DNA of 52,608 nucleotides from NCBI RefSeq assembly GCF_008632125.1, contig NZ_VWRN01000050.1, forward strand, positions 1 to 52,608, written 5' to 3'. The stretch comes from Cupriavidus cauae (GTDB taxonomy: Bacteria > Pseudomonadota > Gammaproteobacteria > Burkholderiales > Burkholderiaceae). Position numbers and translations under genes: made by a program. The notes under the pieces are model-generated. The model saw only the letters and a program-made list of their open reading frames with translations, ran no database searches and was not told the DNA's origin. Shown piece after piece: positions 43,546 to 52,608 of this stretch (position 1 is its first letter; the number at the start of each line of letters is the position of its first letter).

Positions 43546-44706
43546 ATGCAGGATAAGGAAGTTGCCCAGGGCGCGCAGGCGCTGCTGGACTGGCTGCAAG
43601 GCCAGCATCAGGCGATGCAGGATTTGCTGCAGAAGATCGTCGACATCGACAGCGGCAGCCGCCACGAAGCCGGCGTCCAGGCCGTGGCCGAGGTCCTGCG
43701 CGCGCATCTGGAAGCCGCCGGCATCGCCGTGCGCTTTCATGCGGTGCCGGGATACGGCGTTTGCCTCGATGCGAAGGTGCCGGGCTCCGGCGAGGGCCTG
43801 CCGGTCCTGCTGATGGGGCATATGGATACGGTCTATCCCGAAGGCACGGCGGCCAGGCGGCCCTTCCGCGTCGAGGATGGACGCGCCTACGGTCCCGGTG
43901 TCGCCGACATGAAGTCCGGCCTGGTGCTCAATGTGTTCGTTGCCGAGGCGCTGGCGCGGCTGGGCCGGCAGGCGCCGCCGGTGCGGCTGTTCTTCTCGTG
44001 CGACGAGGAGATCGGCTCGCCCGCCACGCGCGATCGGATCATGGCCGTCGCCCGTGAGGTACGCGCGGTGTTCAATGCCGAGCCGGGGCGCGTCAGCGGC
44101 AACCTGGTGACGGGCCGCAAGGGCTCGATGGTGGTCGAGTTCGAGGTCGAGGGCGTGGCCGCGCACTCGGGCATCAACCACGCCCATGGCGCCAGCGCGA
44201 TCGATGCGTTGGCGCGCAAGATCCTGGCGCTGCATGCGCTGACCGACCCGGCATTGGGCATCACCACCAATGTCGGCTGCGTGCAGGGCGGCATCGTGCC
44301 GAACATGGTCGCGCCGCATGCCAGGGCGCAGCTCGATGTGCGCTTCACCGCCGATACCGACATGGACGCGCTGTACGGCCGCATCCGGGAGATCGTCGAG
44401 GCCGAATCGATTCCCCGCACGCGCGGGCGCATCACCGACATGCGCCGCACGATGCCGATGGCGACGACGCCCGCGGCCCTGCTGTCGCTCTATCAGCGCA
44501 GCGCCGAACGCGTCGGCTTTACCGTCGACGGTGAATTCACCGGCGGCGCGGCCGACAGCGGCCTGACCAGCTCGGCCGGCACGCCGACGCTGTGCGGCAC
44601 CGGCCCGGTCGGCGGCCATCCGCACACCGAGCGCGAGTACTGCGAGTTGTCCACCTTCGTGCCACGGGCGCAGGCCCTGGCGCTGGCCATCCTCGGGCTG
44701 CAATGA
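43546..44706 (+). CDS. M20-family metallopeptidase (glutamate carboxypeptidase-like)
   Basis: This encodes 386 residues from the ATG at 43546; the frame upstream overlaps the operator. The family's di-zinc motifs are present: GHMDTVYPEG with H92 and D94, the bridging D121 in YGPGVADMKSG, the catalytic pair in CDEEIGS (E154-E155), and a late His in GGHPHTE. The dimerisation domain with VEGVAAHSGINHAHGASA is typical of carboxypeptidase G2-type enzymes that cleave C-terminal glutamate from folates or N-acyl amino acids. No signal peptide is seen. It is divergent from the RpiR gene and is followed by the Bug protein gene after 52 bp. Confidence 0.92.
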   Translation: MQDKEVAQGAQALLDWLQGQHQAMQDLLQKIVDIDSGSRHEAGVQAVAEVLRAHLEAAGIAVRFHAVPGYGVCLDAKVPGSGEGLPVLLMGHMDTVYPEGTAARRPFRVEDGRAYGPGVADMKSGLVLNVFVAEALARLGRQAPPVRLFFSCDEEIGSPATRDRIMAVAREVRAVFNAEPGRVSGNLVTGRKGSMVVEFEVEGVAAHSGINHAHGASAIDALARKILALHALTDPALGITTNVGCVQGGIVPNMVAPHARAQLDVRFTADTDMDALYGRIREIVEAESIPRTRGRITDMRRTMPMATTPAALLSLYQRSAERVGFTVDGEFTGGAADSGLTSSAGTPTLCGTGPVGGHPHTEREYCELSTFVPRAQALALAILGLQ

Positions 44707-44758
44707 GCGGCATGTCCCGCCATCGAACGAATCCCTTTTCCATCCTGCCTTTCTGATC

Positions 44759-45760
44759 ATGCAGAACCTGCCCTTCTCCCGCCGCCGCTTCGTTGGTCTT
44801 GGCCTGAGCGCCGCCGCCATTGCCGCCGCCGCGCCGCTTGGCGCCGTGGCGCAGGAAAACTGGCCGTCGCGTCCCATCACGCTGGTGGTCCCCTTCCCGC
44901 CCGGCGGATCGGTCGACATCATGGCGCGCCAGTATTCCGAGCCGCTGTCGCGCATTCTTGGCGTGCCGGTGGTCGTCGACAACCGTCCCGGCGCGGGCGG
45001 TTCGGTCGCGACGCAGGTCGTCGCGCGCAGCAAGCCGGACGGCTACACGCTGGTGGTGTCGTCGCAGAGCAGCCACCTGGCCAATCCGCTGACGCAGCCG
45101 CGCATCGGCTATGACCCGATCAAGGACTTCGAGAACATCGCGATCCTGGGCCGGCAGCCCAATGCGCTGGTCGTGCATTCCAGCCTGCCGGTGCGCACCT
45201 TCGCGGAGTTCATCGCCTATTCGAAGAAGAACCCGGGCAAGCTGGATTACGGCAGCGGCGGCGTCGGCAGCATGGGCCAGCTGAACGTCGAGATGTTCAA
45301 GGCCAGCACCGGCGCGGTGGCGACCCATATCCCGTACCGCGGCGGCTCGCAACTGATCACGGCGGTGCTGAGCAACGAGGTGCAGTTCATCCTGGACAAC
45401 CTCGTCATCATGCTGCCGCACGTCAAGGACGGCAAAGTCCGCGCACTGGCGGTCGCCTCCGAACAGCGCCTCGAGCAGCTGCCGGACGTGCCGACGCTGG
45501 CCGAACTGGGCTATCCCGAACTGAACCTGAGCTCGTGGACCGGCATCGCCGCACCGGCCGGCACGCCGCAGCCGGTGGTGCAGAAGATCTACCAGGCCGT
45601 GCGCAAGGCGGCCAGCGATCCCGCCATGCAGGCCGCCCTGCGCTCCCGCGGCGTGGTCCCGCCGGAAGACATGGCCCCCGCCGCCTTCGAACGCATGATG
45701 GCCGATCGCCTGCAGCGCTATGGCGAGGTGGTGAAGCGGGCGAAGATTTCGGCGGAGTAA
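44759..45760 (+). CDS. Bug-family (TctC-like) solute-binding protein with Tat signal
   Basis: This encodes 333 residues. The signal contains the twin-arginine motif SRRRFVGLGL and ends near AVAQE. The family hallmarks are WPSRPITLVVPFPPGGSVDIMAR, NRPGAGGSVATQVVA and DGYTLVVSS. Bug proteins bind carboxylated or other small solutes in the periplasm and often lack an adjacent membrane component, as here. It is co-directional with the M20 peptidase and may bind its substrate or product; the actual ligand is unknown. A GC hairpin follows the stop. Confidence 0.94.
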   Translation: MQNLPFSRRRFVGLGLSAAAIAAAAPLGAVAQENWPSRPITLVVPFPPGGSVDIMARQYSEPLSRILGVPVVVDNRPGAGGSVATQVVARSKPDGYTLVVSSQSSHLANPLTQPRIGYDPIKDFENIAILGRQPNALVVHSSLPVRTFAEFIAYSKKNPGKLDYGSGGVGSMGQLNVEMFKASTGAVATHIPYRGGSQLITAVLSNEVQFILDNLVIMLPHVKDGKVRALAVASEQRLEQLPDVPTLAELGYPELNLSSWTGIAAPAGTPQPVVQKIYQAVRKAASDPAMQAALRSRGVVPPEDMAPAAFERMMADRLQRYGEVVKRAKISAE

Positions 45761-45789
45761 CGCTCGTACGGCCGTACAGCGCGTACAGT

Positions 45790-45809
45790 CCCGGGGGACC
45801 GCCCCCGGG
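45790..45809. terminator. GC hairpin after the Bug gene
   Basis: The 8-bp perfect stem CCCGGGGG/CCCCCGGG with an ACCG loop lies 30 bp after the stop, between convergent genes. There is no T-tract. Confidence 0.55.
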
Positions 45810-45864
45810 GCTTCCATCCCTCATCGGCAATCGGCGGATGAGCTTGCCCGGCGGCGGACACGGA

Positions 45865-46329
45865 CTACGGCGCCCGGAACAGCCTCTCGTCCCAACGCAC
45901 CGGCTCCGGCGCCGAGACGACCAGCCTGGCTGCATCCGGGTGCATTGGATTGACCAGAACGTTCCACTCGAGCCGGGCAACGACCGATGGCACGATCAGC
46001 ACGGCCGATCGGAGGTCGGCCAGCCAGCGATCGCCGAAGCCGCGAGCCGTGCGGGGATCGTTCACGGCGTCCCATCCCGCCGGCAAGTCGTCCGGCCCTG
46101 CACGTTCGAGCGCGATGTCGTCAGGTACGTCGGCAACCACCACGACATGCTGGCGAGGCACCTTGCCGATGCGTGAGTGAACGAGAATCTCGAGCATTGC
46201 GCCCGCGAAACTCAGGGAGCCGTAGATGACGGGGCCGCCCGGGCTGTTGAAACGCCCGCCCACGAGCATGGCGCCGTTGCCGTTCCACACTTCATGGCGC
46301 CGATCTGCGATCCGGTAGATCCGCATCAC
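45865..46329 (-). CDS. RES-domain toxin
   Basis: This encodes 154 residues. The RES fold is visible from the start (RIYRIADRRHEVWNGNGA), continuing with the motif GGRFNSPGGPVIYGS and an acidic residue in AGAMLEILVHSR. RES toxins degrade cellular NAD+ or ADP-ribosylate targets, halting growth, and are paired with Xre/MbcA-type antitoxins. Its start overlaps the stop of the antitoxin gene by four bases (ATGA), so the two are co-translated, antitoxin first. Length is standard. Confidence 0.92.
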   Translation of the reverse strand: MMRIYRIADRRHEVWNGNGAMLVGGRFNSPGGPVIYGSLSFAGAMLEILVHSRIGKVPRQHVVVVADVPDDIALERAGPDDLPAGWDAVNDPRTARGFGDRWLADLRSAVLIVPSVVARLEWNVLVNPMHPDAARLVVSAPEPVRWDERLFRAP

Positions 46330-46796
46330 GCGGCCATGCCGTAGAAGAGCCTCCAGAGAACTTCCTCGACCCGCTTGGCGCCCAGCTCCGTCATCGATAC
46401 GTCGAGCGGTGTGTGACCGTCCAACAGCGGATGGGGCGCATGCAGGAATTCCCTGGCGTCCTCTTCGTCATCCCATACGAAACGGGCCGTCGCGAAGATT
46501 CGAGCCAGACGCTCTGTCTTTTCCGACTCGTCCGGCGTCAGGCGGTCCTTGCGGCGTTTGAAGGTCGCTTCCGGCACGATCCGCGACATCAACATCCGTC
46601 GTTCGTCCGAAGTTCGGACCACGTGTTCGACGATTTCTCGGAGTGCGGACTTTGGCAATCCTTCCCGCACCGCGGCATCGAGTTCGGCGATGGATACGCG
46701 GGGAGGCGACAGCGCCATGGCCGCGCTGATGTGTTCGGGGGGAACGATCAGCATATCCGCACCTCTTGGATCAATTGATGCCAAATTGTAGGCCAT
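46326..46796 (-). CDS. Xre/MbcA/ParS-type antitoxin of the RES pair
   Basis: This encodes 156 residues from the ATG at 46796, which has a strong GGAGGGGG ribosome site; longer frames upstream are unlikely. The N-terminal half contains an Xre-like DNA-binding region (RVSIAELDAAVREGLPKSALREIVEHV). The C-terminal DUF2384 domain reads TPDESEKTERLARIFATARF and continues to EFLHAPHPLLDGHTPLDV, ending in a YGMAA tail that in this family plugs the toxin's active site. It represses its own operon with the toxin, as is usual for type II systems. Confidence 0.9.
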   Translation of the reverse strand: MAYNLASIDPRGADMLIVPPEHISAAMALSPPRVSIAELDAAVREGLPKSALREIVEHVVRTSDERRMLMSRIVPEATFKRRKDRLTPDESEKTERLARIFATARFVWDDEEDAREFLHAPHPLLDGHTPLDVSMTELGAKRVEEVLWRLFYGMAA

Positions 46797-46966
46797 TTGA
46801 TCCCCCTCCGCTAAGCAGGAAAGACGGCAGGTCTTGCGATTCCTCCTTGTGTGCCGTCTCGTACTGTGACGGGCGTCGTTTTCAGACGTTAATGGCCCGT
46901 CCGATATAGGCGATGGGCGCAGTTCTGCCATGGCCGTCCGTTCGCCAGACACAACCGGGAGGAGCC

Positions 46967-49330
46967 ATGAAACCAGCGTTTCGCTTTCGACAGCGCCTGT
47001 TGACGGCCGCATTGGCGCTGTTCGGCTGTTGGCAGGCGGTGGCGGGCGGCGCTGAGGCGCGCGGGGCTTCGGCGCCCGCGGTCGCGGCGGGCACGCCGGT
47101 CGCGCCCATTACCGAAGCCGGCACGCTGAGCGGGTGCGCCAACCCGATGATCGGCAGGAACGGCGACACCGGCAGCGGCAAGCGGGCGGTGTTCGTTGAT
47201 GTCAACCGGATGCGGCCGGACATCGATCCGGTCTACGAGAAGAACGCCATTTTCTGGACCTCGCGCGAGAACCGGCCCGGCCAGAGCGTATTGATGAGCG
47301 GCGCCTTCACCGCCAACCGCAAGACCGTGCGGCTGGCGGCGCTGACGTCCGGGATGACCGACTGGCGCAGCGCGGTCCGGGCCAGCGCGATCACGGTGCC
47401 GGCCGTCAACCTGAGTTCCACGGGCTTGACCTTCACCATCCCGGCCAACCTGAAATACGGCCCCTACGCCTACCGCATCGAGGATCAGGATCGCGCGGTG
47501 CCGGCGCTGGAAGGCATCGTCAATCGGCCGGAAATCCAGTGGATTCTCGGCACGCCCGATACCGATTCCAGCCTGGAGGCGCCGGCGCATGAGCTGGTCA
47601 ACTGCGGCGCCGAGGCCGGAGGCAAGCTGCGGTTGTTCGGCAAGAACTTCAACGGCAGCAAGGAAGCCTATCTGCAATCGGCCGACAACCGGCTTTATCC
47701 GCTGACGGTCGAGCACGCGGACGATACCGCGCTGGTGGCGGCCGTGCCCGCCGACATGGCGCCGGGCCCCTACCATGTGTGGATCGGCTCCCCGAAAAAG
47801 GACCTGACCGCGGCGCTGCCGGTGCCGATCCGCATTCAACCCGCGCCAAAAGCGCCCGCGGTAGTGGCATGCCCGGGACTGGCCGGCGATGGCGTCACCG
47901 ACAACGCCCCGGCGCTGCAAGCGTGCCTCGACAAGAACCGCAGCAACGGCGTCCGCACCGTCTTCAAGCTGCCGGCCGGGCAATTCGCCATCTCGAGAAC
48001 GATCGCCTTGCGCCGCCATCAGTATCTGGTTGGGGAATCGGAGGACGCGACCACCCTGCTCGGCAAGGCGAACAGCGCCGCGGCCACCCCCGCGTCATGG
48101 ATCACCGGCGACAGTCATTTCGGCATCGCCTCGCTGACGCTGCGCGGGCCCCATCGCGAAACGATGCTGCGGGCCGCGGACCTGGGCAGCGATCCGCGCA
48201 CGCACGGCCATATCCTGATCCAGCGCGTCAATTTCGTCGTGTCGGCCGATTACACCAACGGCGCGGAAAGCGCCCAGCTGATCAAGATTTCCGGGCCCGA
48301 CCTGCGCATCGTCAATTCGACGTTGAGCTCGCGCAAGACGCTCTCCATCGACTACGGCGACGGCGTGCTGATCGCTGGCAATCGGGCGACCAAGGGCGAT
48401 TACGGCATTGCCAACAGCCAGAACGTCGTCGTCACCAAGAATCTGTTCGGCGCGCAGGACGAGATCAACGAAGGCGTGGTGATCGGCGCCAGCCGGCCGA
48501 TGATCAGCGGCACCACGGCCAACGCCACGCGCAACTTCTATCTCGGCTACAACCTGTTCCGCAACATGACCTACACGCCGACCAACCAGTTCTTTACGAC
48601 GGACGGCGGCGGCGGCGCGTATCTGGGCAGGCTCGCCGCGAGCTCGGCCAGTACGGTGACGCTGGCGCGCGATCCGAACTGGGACATGGTCGGCACCAGC
48701 AATCCGGAGAACGTGCTGATGTCGATCGTCGCCGGCACGGGCGTCGGCCAGTACCGGCATCTGAAATCGATCAAGGGCCGCGTGATGGAATTGGCGACGC
48801 CATGGGACGTGGTGCCCGATTCGTCCTCGGTGATCAACATCACCACCGGCTATCTGCGCATCACCGTCAGCCATAACGAGTTCCGCAACATGCATGGCCG
48901 CGCGCTCAATTCGATCCTGTTCTTTGGCGGCGTGTTCGACAGCGTGATCGACCACAACTACAACATGAACGCCGGCGACGGCATCGCGATCGCGGCCTAT
49001 GGTCCCTATGGCGACAACACCTATCTGCCGACCTTCAATATCGACTGCCTGGATAACACCGTCGCCGAGGATGGCGACCCGGTCTTCGTGATGCGCACGG
49101 CGGCGCGCAACGTCACGCGCGGGCTGGCGGTGCAAGGCATGCCGGGCGCGACGCTGTCCGGCATCCTGGTACGAGGAAACCGGGTGGCGAGCCCCGGCAT
49201 GATCTTTTTCCCGAACAGCTTCAAGGACAACTATTCGGTACTGGTCGAACAGAACCAGGCGCGGGTCGAGCCCTGGTTCGGCGGATCGAGCGGGCCGCCG
49301 GGTGCGATGATCCGGAACAATCGCCCGTAG
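46967..49330 (+). CDS. Large secreted right-handed beta-helix protein
   Basis: This encodes 787 residues from the ATG at 46967, which has the ribosome site GGAGG. A signal peptide ends near AVAGG. The first ~290 residues are beta-rich with IPT/Ig-like segments (TIPANLKYGPYAYRI and ELVNCGAEAGGKLRLFGKNF). From about residue 300 a pectate-lyase-3-like start (CPGLAGDGVTDNAPALQACLD) leads into repeated short strands typical of a parallel beta-helix, with runs such as GVLIAGNRATKGDYGIANSQ. Such folds bind or cleave polysaccharide. No catalytic motif is certain, so the enzyme type cannot be named. Confidence 0.85.
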   Translation: MKPAFRFRQRLLTAALALFGCWQAVAGGAEARGASAPAVAAGTPVAPITEAGTLSGCANPMIGRNGDTGSGKRAVFVDVNRMRPDIDPVYEKNAIFWTSRENRPGQSVLMSGAFTANRKTVRLAALTSGMTDWRSAVRASAITVPAVNLSSTGLTFTIPANLKYGPYAYRIEDQDRAVPALEGIVNRPEIQWILGTPDTDSSLEAPAHELVNCGAEAGGKLRLFGKNFNGSKEAYLQSADNRLYPLTVEHADDTALVAAVPADMAPGPYHVWIGSPKKDLTAALPVPIRIQPAPKAPAVVACPGLAGDGVTDNAPALQACLDKNRSNGVRTVFKLPAGQFAISRTIALRRHQYLVGESEDATTLLGKANSAAATPASWITGDSHFGIASLTLRGPHRETMLRAADLGSDPRTHGHILIQRVNFVVSADYTNGAESAQLIKISGPDLRIVNSTLSSRKTLSIDYGDGVLIAGNRATKGDYGIANSQNVVVTKNLFGAQDEINEGVVIGASRPMISGTTANATRNFYLGYNLFRNMTYTPTNQFFTTDGGGGAYLGRLAASSASTVTLARDPNWDMVGTSNPENVLMSIVAGTGVGQYRHLKSIKGRVMELATPWDVVPDSSSVINITTGYLRITVSHNEFRNMHGRALNSILFFGGVFDSVIDHNYNMNAGDGIAIAAYGPYGDNTYLPTFNIDCLDNTVAEDGDPVFVMRTAARNVTRGLAVQGMPGATLSGILVRGNRVASPGMIFFPNSFKDNYSVLVEQNQARVEPWFGGSSGPPGAMIRNNRP

Positions 49331-49368
49331 GCGCCAGAGGCCACCGCTTTACCGCGATGGCCTTCCGC

Positions 49369-50130
49369 CTACGGCAGCGCGGGCCGGGCGCTCGCCGCAT
49401 CTCCCCGCATCGCGGCCAGCGCCCGCAGCGACAGGTGCGCGAACCAGTAAACGAGAAACAGCATCCCGAGCACGCGCCCGATGGTCACGCCGGCAAACGC
49501 TGCCGGCCCGGGCAGCAGCAGCGCGATTGCTCCCGAGATGGCCGCGGCGATCAGGCCGCTGAGCACGACACCAGCGATCGCCACGCCGGCAAACGGCAGG
49601 CGCCAAGCTTTGGTCAGCGCCGCGAATTCGCCGGCCGATGCGCGCTTGCGCAGGGCCAGATACGGCATCAGCCGCATCGCCAGCCAGCCCTGGGCCGCGA
49701 GGTTGGCCACGCCGTACAGCAGCGGCACCGTGCCAAGGAACTGGATCACCGCGCACAGCACGATATAGGTGCCGATGTAGTGCGCCAGTGCGCCGCGCTG
49801 GCCCGCCATGGCGTCGGGAGACGGGCCGGCTGCGGAGTAAGCCGGTCCGATCTGTGCGACCGCGCCCGGCATCGACCACAGCGCCACCAGCAGGATCAGC
49901 GCGAGCTGGTACAGCACCACCAGCAGCGTCTGCGCGACCCCACCCGCGCCCCCGTACAGCGCCTGTACCCAAGGCGGCACGACGCCGGTCATCAGCATGA
50001 CGAGCGGCAGGCCCAGAAAGATCGCACCGGCGATCAGCAGCACCACGATCGGACCGACGGCGAGCTTGAGGGCGCGTGAACTGACGAAACTGGCAAGCGC
50101 GGCACGAAAGGCGGCGAACGACGGCTGCAT
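49369..50130 (-). CDS. Hypothetical polytopic membrane protein
   Basis: This encodes 253 residues from the ATG at 50130; a longer frame starts at 50184 but its first residues are unlike a membrane-protein start. Five or six membrane helices are visible, beginning with KLAVGPIVVLLIAGAIFLGL, then TLLVVLYQLALILLVALW, YIGTYIVLCAVIQFLGTVPL, and a pair around FAGVAIAGVVLSGLIAAAIS. A cytoplasmic loop with Arg and Lys separates them. No family is recognised. It follows the TonB receptor by 90 bp on the same strand and may be cotranscribed. Confidence 0.7.
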   Translation of the reverse strand: MQPSFAAFRAALASFVSSRALKLAVGPIVVLLIAGAIFLGLPLVMLMTGVVPPWVQALYGGAGGVAQTLLVVLYQLALILLVALWSMPGAVAQIGPAYSAAGPSPDAMAGQRGALAHYIGTYIVLCAVIQFLGTVPLLYGVANLAAQGWLAMRLMPYLALRKRASAGEFAALTKAWRLPFAGVAIAGVVLSGLIAAAISGAIALLLPGPAAFAGVTIGRVLGMLFLVYWFAHLSLRALAAMRGDAASARPALP

Positions 50131-50220
50131 GGCGATGGCGTGAAGGGCAAAGTGCGGGAGCCTAGCACATCGGCCCCGCGACATCGGCCCCGCGCCGCCC
50201 TGCCGTCCCCCTGTCCCGCG

Positions 50221-52584
50221 CTACATCCGGTACCGCAGCCCGACGAACATGCTGCGCGGCGCCCCAGGGGCGATGAAGCGCGACGTCGCCGCATCCTGCG
50301 GCGCCACGTGCGGCTGCACCAGCCGTCCGTCCGGCAGGATGTTCTCGGCCAGCTGACCGTAGCTGGCATAGCGGCGGTCGAAGAGATTGTCGATGCGCGC
50401 ATACAGCTCGAGCTGCTTGCTGACCCGATAGCTGGCGCGCAGATTGACGGTGGCATAGCCGGCGGTATCCCAGCGCCGCGCATCCGGCGCCCTGCCCGGC
50501 CGCGGGTCGCTGGCCAGGCCGTCCTCGTTGCCGCTGATCACGCTGGACGACACCGCCAGCACGTCGGCGCCCACCGCGAACGACGGCGTCACGCGCCAGT
50601 CGGCGCCGAACTTCAGCGTATGCCGTGGCAATCCGGCCAGCCGCATGCCGGGCCGGACGTCGATGGTGCGCTCGCCGGCCAGGATGCGGCCATTGGCCTG
50701 GTAGGTGGCCTGCAGATAGCTGTAGCCGAGCCGCAGCGTGACCGCGTCGAGGCGCCAGTTGGCCAGCAGGTCCAGGCCCTGGTGGCGGGTGCGATCGAAG
50801 TTCGAGAAATACCCCTGCTGGCTGTTCGGTGCGCGCAGGAACAGGATGTCGTCGCGATTGTCGGTGCGGTAGGCCGCGCCCGACAGCTCGAAGTCGCGCG
50901 ACGGCCGCCAGCGCGCGCCGACCTCGTAGGTGCGGGACACGACCTGCTTCAGATACGGGTCGGCCTGCAGGCCGGCGGGCAAGCGGCATGGCTGGGCGGG
51001 GTCGGCGCAGCCCAGCTCGATCACGGTCGGCACGCGATTGCTCTGCGCGGCGCTGGCGAACAGCGTCAGCCCCGCCCCGACCTGCTGGGTCACGCCGATG
51101 GCGGGATTGAGCTTGCTGTAGGTGAAGCGCTCCGTCGGCTTGTCGCTGCCGTCGCTGTCGATCAGCGTGCTGGTGACCTTCAGCCGATTCCAGCGTGCCG
51201 ACAGGTTCAGATGGGTGCTCGGCGTCAGCGCCCACAGGTCGGCCAGATAAAGCCCGATCGCGCGCGACTTGCCATGGGCGCCAGAGAACAGCTCGACGTC
51301 GGACCCCGGCGCGGCGGTCACGCCCCGGTCGGCACTGAGCAGCGCCTCCTGCTCGTACTGCGCGTAACGGACGCGGTTTGCGTCGAACGTCATTCCCATG
51401 TTGATGCGGTGCGCGCCCAGCTCCCTGGCCAGGCTCAGCGCAATGCCTTCCCCTCGCTGGCGGGTGTGGGTGGTGTTCAGCACGGCCGGATGCAACGCGG
51501 CGCCCTGCTCTCGTGTCAGGCCGCAGTCGTCGTCGACCGGCGAGCCGTCGGGATGGAAACCATCCTCGCAGGCCTCGGCGTACTCGGCATAGTCCTCGCT
51601 GACGTCGCCGTTGACGGTATCGCGCCGGCTGTGGCGGACATAGGCCATCGCGGAGATGCGGGTCTTGTCGTCGAGCCAGTGGCTGCCGTTGAGCATGACC
51701 TGCGTGACGCGGTTGCGGGTCTGGTCCGGATAGGTGAACACCGCGCGCCGGTTGGCCGCGTACAGGTCGGGCACCGCTGCGTCGCCATCGAGCCGATAGT
51801 CCGGTACCAGGCCGTTGCCGACCAGCCTGCTGCTGCCGTGCAGCAGCGACACGTCCCACTCGGTCGACCCGCTGCTGCGGCCCGCCTTCAGGAACAGGTT
51901 GCCGAGCCGCCCATCGGAATGGTCGCGCCAGCCGTTCTCCTTGAACAGCGTGCCGGCGATGAAGCCGTGCCAGCCGTCCTCGCTGCGCGCGCCGAAGGAC
52001 AGATCGGCCCGCTTGCGCGCGCCGCTGCCGTAGGACAGGTCGGCGCCGAAGCCCTGCGAGGTGAGACCGGATTTGGTGGTCAGCGCGAGCGCGCCGCCGA
52101 GCGTGTTCAGGCCGTAGGCGGGGTTTGAGCCCGACACCAGCGCGACATTGTCGAGCGCGGCTTCGGGAATCATGTCCCAGTTCACCACGTCGCCGAACGG
52201 TTCGTTGACGCGAACGCCGTCCAGATAGACAGACAGGCCCTGCGGCACGCCGAGGATCGACGAAGCGCGAAAGCCGCGATAGGTCACGTCGGCCTGGAAC
52301 GGGCTGCCCTGGATCTCGTTGACGTTGACGCCGGGCAGATTGCGGCTCAGGTATTCGACCAGATTGCCCGCGCGCGGGCCCGTCACCGCCTCGCCGTCGG
52401 CGCTCTGCACCGAATAGGGCAAGGCATCGCGTTCCACGCCGATGCCGGGCAGCGGCGCGGCGGCGACGATGGTGACGGTGGGCAGCGAACTGTCCTGTTG
52501 TGACACAGTGCTGCCCTGTTGTGCAACAGCGGGGCCGGCGCCGAACAGCGCGATCGCGCAGGCCACGGCGATGGCGCTGGGCAC
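50221..52584 (-). CDS. TonB-dependent receptor, near the right edge
   Basis: This encodes 787 residues from a GTG at 52584. The frame remains open to the window edge, so the true start may lie further upstream. A signal peptide ends near AVAQQ. The plug domain has PTVTIVAAAPLPGIGVERDA, TYRGFRASSILGVPQGLSVY and SNPAYGLNTLGGALALTTKSG. The barrel ends FVGLRYRM, with a terminal Met after Tyr/Arg. The plug's LDGVRVNEPFGDVVNWDMIP differs from siderophore receptors, so the substrate is open. The membrane protein encoded next may be part of the same operon. Confidence 0.92.
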   Translation of the reverse strand: MPSAIAVACAIALFGAGPAVAQQGSTVSQQDSSLPTVTIVAAAPLPGIGVERDALPYSVQSADGEAVTGPRAGNLVEYLSRNLPGVNVNEIQGSPFQADVTYRGFRASSILGVPQGLSVYLDGVRVNEPFGDVVNWDMIPEAALDNVALVSGSNPAYGLNTLGGALALTTKSGLTSQGFGADLSYGSGARKRADLSFGARSEDGWHGFIAGTLFKENGWRDHSDGRLGNLFLKAGRSSGSTEWDVSLLHGSSRLVGNGLVPDYRLDGDAAVPDLYAANRRAVFTYPDQTRNRVTQVMLNGSHWLDDKTRISAMAYVRHSRRDTVNGDVSEDYAEYAEACEDGFHPDGSPVDDDCGLTREQGAALHPAVLNTTHTRQRGEGIALSLARELGAHRINMGMTFDANRVRYAQYEQEALLSADRGVTAAPGSDVELFSGAHGKSRAIGLYLADLWALTPSTHLNLSARWNRLKVTSTLIDSDGSDKPTERFTYSKLNPAIGVTQQVGAGLTLFASAAQSNRVPTVIELGCADPAQPCRLPAGLQADPYLKQVVSRTYEVGARWRPSRDFELSGAAYRTDNRDDILFLRAPNSQQGYFSNFDRTRHQGLDLLANWRLDAVTLRLGYSYLQATYQANGRILAGERTIDVRPGMRLAGLPRHTLKFGADWRVTPSFAVGADVLAVSSSVISGNEDGLASDPRPGRAPDARRWDTAGYATVNLRASYRVSKQLELYARIDNLFDRRYASYGQLAENILPDGRLVQPHVAPQDAATSRFIAPGAPRSMFVGLRYRM

Positions 52585-52608
52585 GGGGGACCCCGCGTGG
52601 CGCGGCGC

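Noticed and set aside
50140..52128. 662-residue plus-strand frame
   Set aside because: It is antisense to the right-hand TonB receptor, whose plug and barrel motifs are unmistakable.

Overview
The window is about 63% GC by eye and reads as the chromosome of a betaproteobacterium of the order Burkholderiales. The main pointers are a Bug/TctC-type solute-binding protein, an archaic (Csu-type) chaperone-usher operon built on spore-coat-U domains, a CzcCBA-like metal efflux operon and a chrBA chromate operon. Genus cannot be fixed from the sequence; an Alcaligenaceae- or Burkholderiaceae-type host is the best guess. No rRNA, tRNA or CRISPR array was seen.

Layout. (1) 1-6 kb is accessory DNA: unrecognised small genes, a MazE-like antitoxin remnant, a VapB-like antitoxin without its toxin, two paralogous ~83-residue proteins and one membrane diguanylate cyclase. 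(2) 6-11.1 kb holds a pilus operon: mini-pilin, pilin, chaperone, usher and two-domain tip protein, with TGATG/ATGA overlaps. (3) 11.4-28.75 kb is an island bounded by two directly repeated tyrosine-recombinase genes, about 94% identical in protein. The first has a 12-6-12 bp inverted-repeat site just upstream, and both are followed by the same GTAACAAA-N4-TGCA repeats. Between them lie a repeat cluster around an unknown 196-residue protein, a His-tailed EamA exporter divergent from a CzcI-like gene, the CzcC / 184-residue protein / CzcB / CzcA operon, two small periplasmic proteins, and a chrB-chrA-chrB(C-terminal) operon with candidate ChrB operators. (4) 28.75-29.5 kb is lower in GC, has no convincing gene and carries a possible insertion-sequence end.

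(5) 29.6-52.6 kb looks like ordinary host chromosome: a DUF6351 lipoprotein behind an IclR-type palindrome, periplasmic cyclohexadienyl dehydratase (PheC), YCII, DUF1801 and YnfA proteins, and a divergent PepSY-protein/TonB-receptor pair separated by an octanucleotide repeat. These are followed by a phospholipase-D family lipoprotein, a VOC protein with a DJ-1/PfpI protein, and an RpiR regulator divergent from an M20 peptidase plus Bug protein. The last genes are a RES/Xre-type toxin-antitoxin pair, a large beta-helix protein, a membrane protein and a second TonB receptor running to the right edge.

How it works together: the island is a metal-stress module (divalent or monovalent cation efflux plus chromate export) whose two flanking recombinase genes could mediate its gain or loss. 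The pilus operon and diguanylate cyclase suggest surface attachment. The right part is nutrient scavenging, including ferric-chelate uptake and reduction, peptide or folate-like hydrolysis and aromatic amino acid precursor conversion. The most unusual signals are the shared 19-bp motif at three loci, the recombinase core site, and the octanucleotide tract between the two iron-uptake genes.
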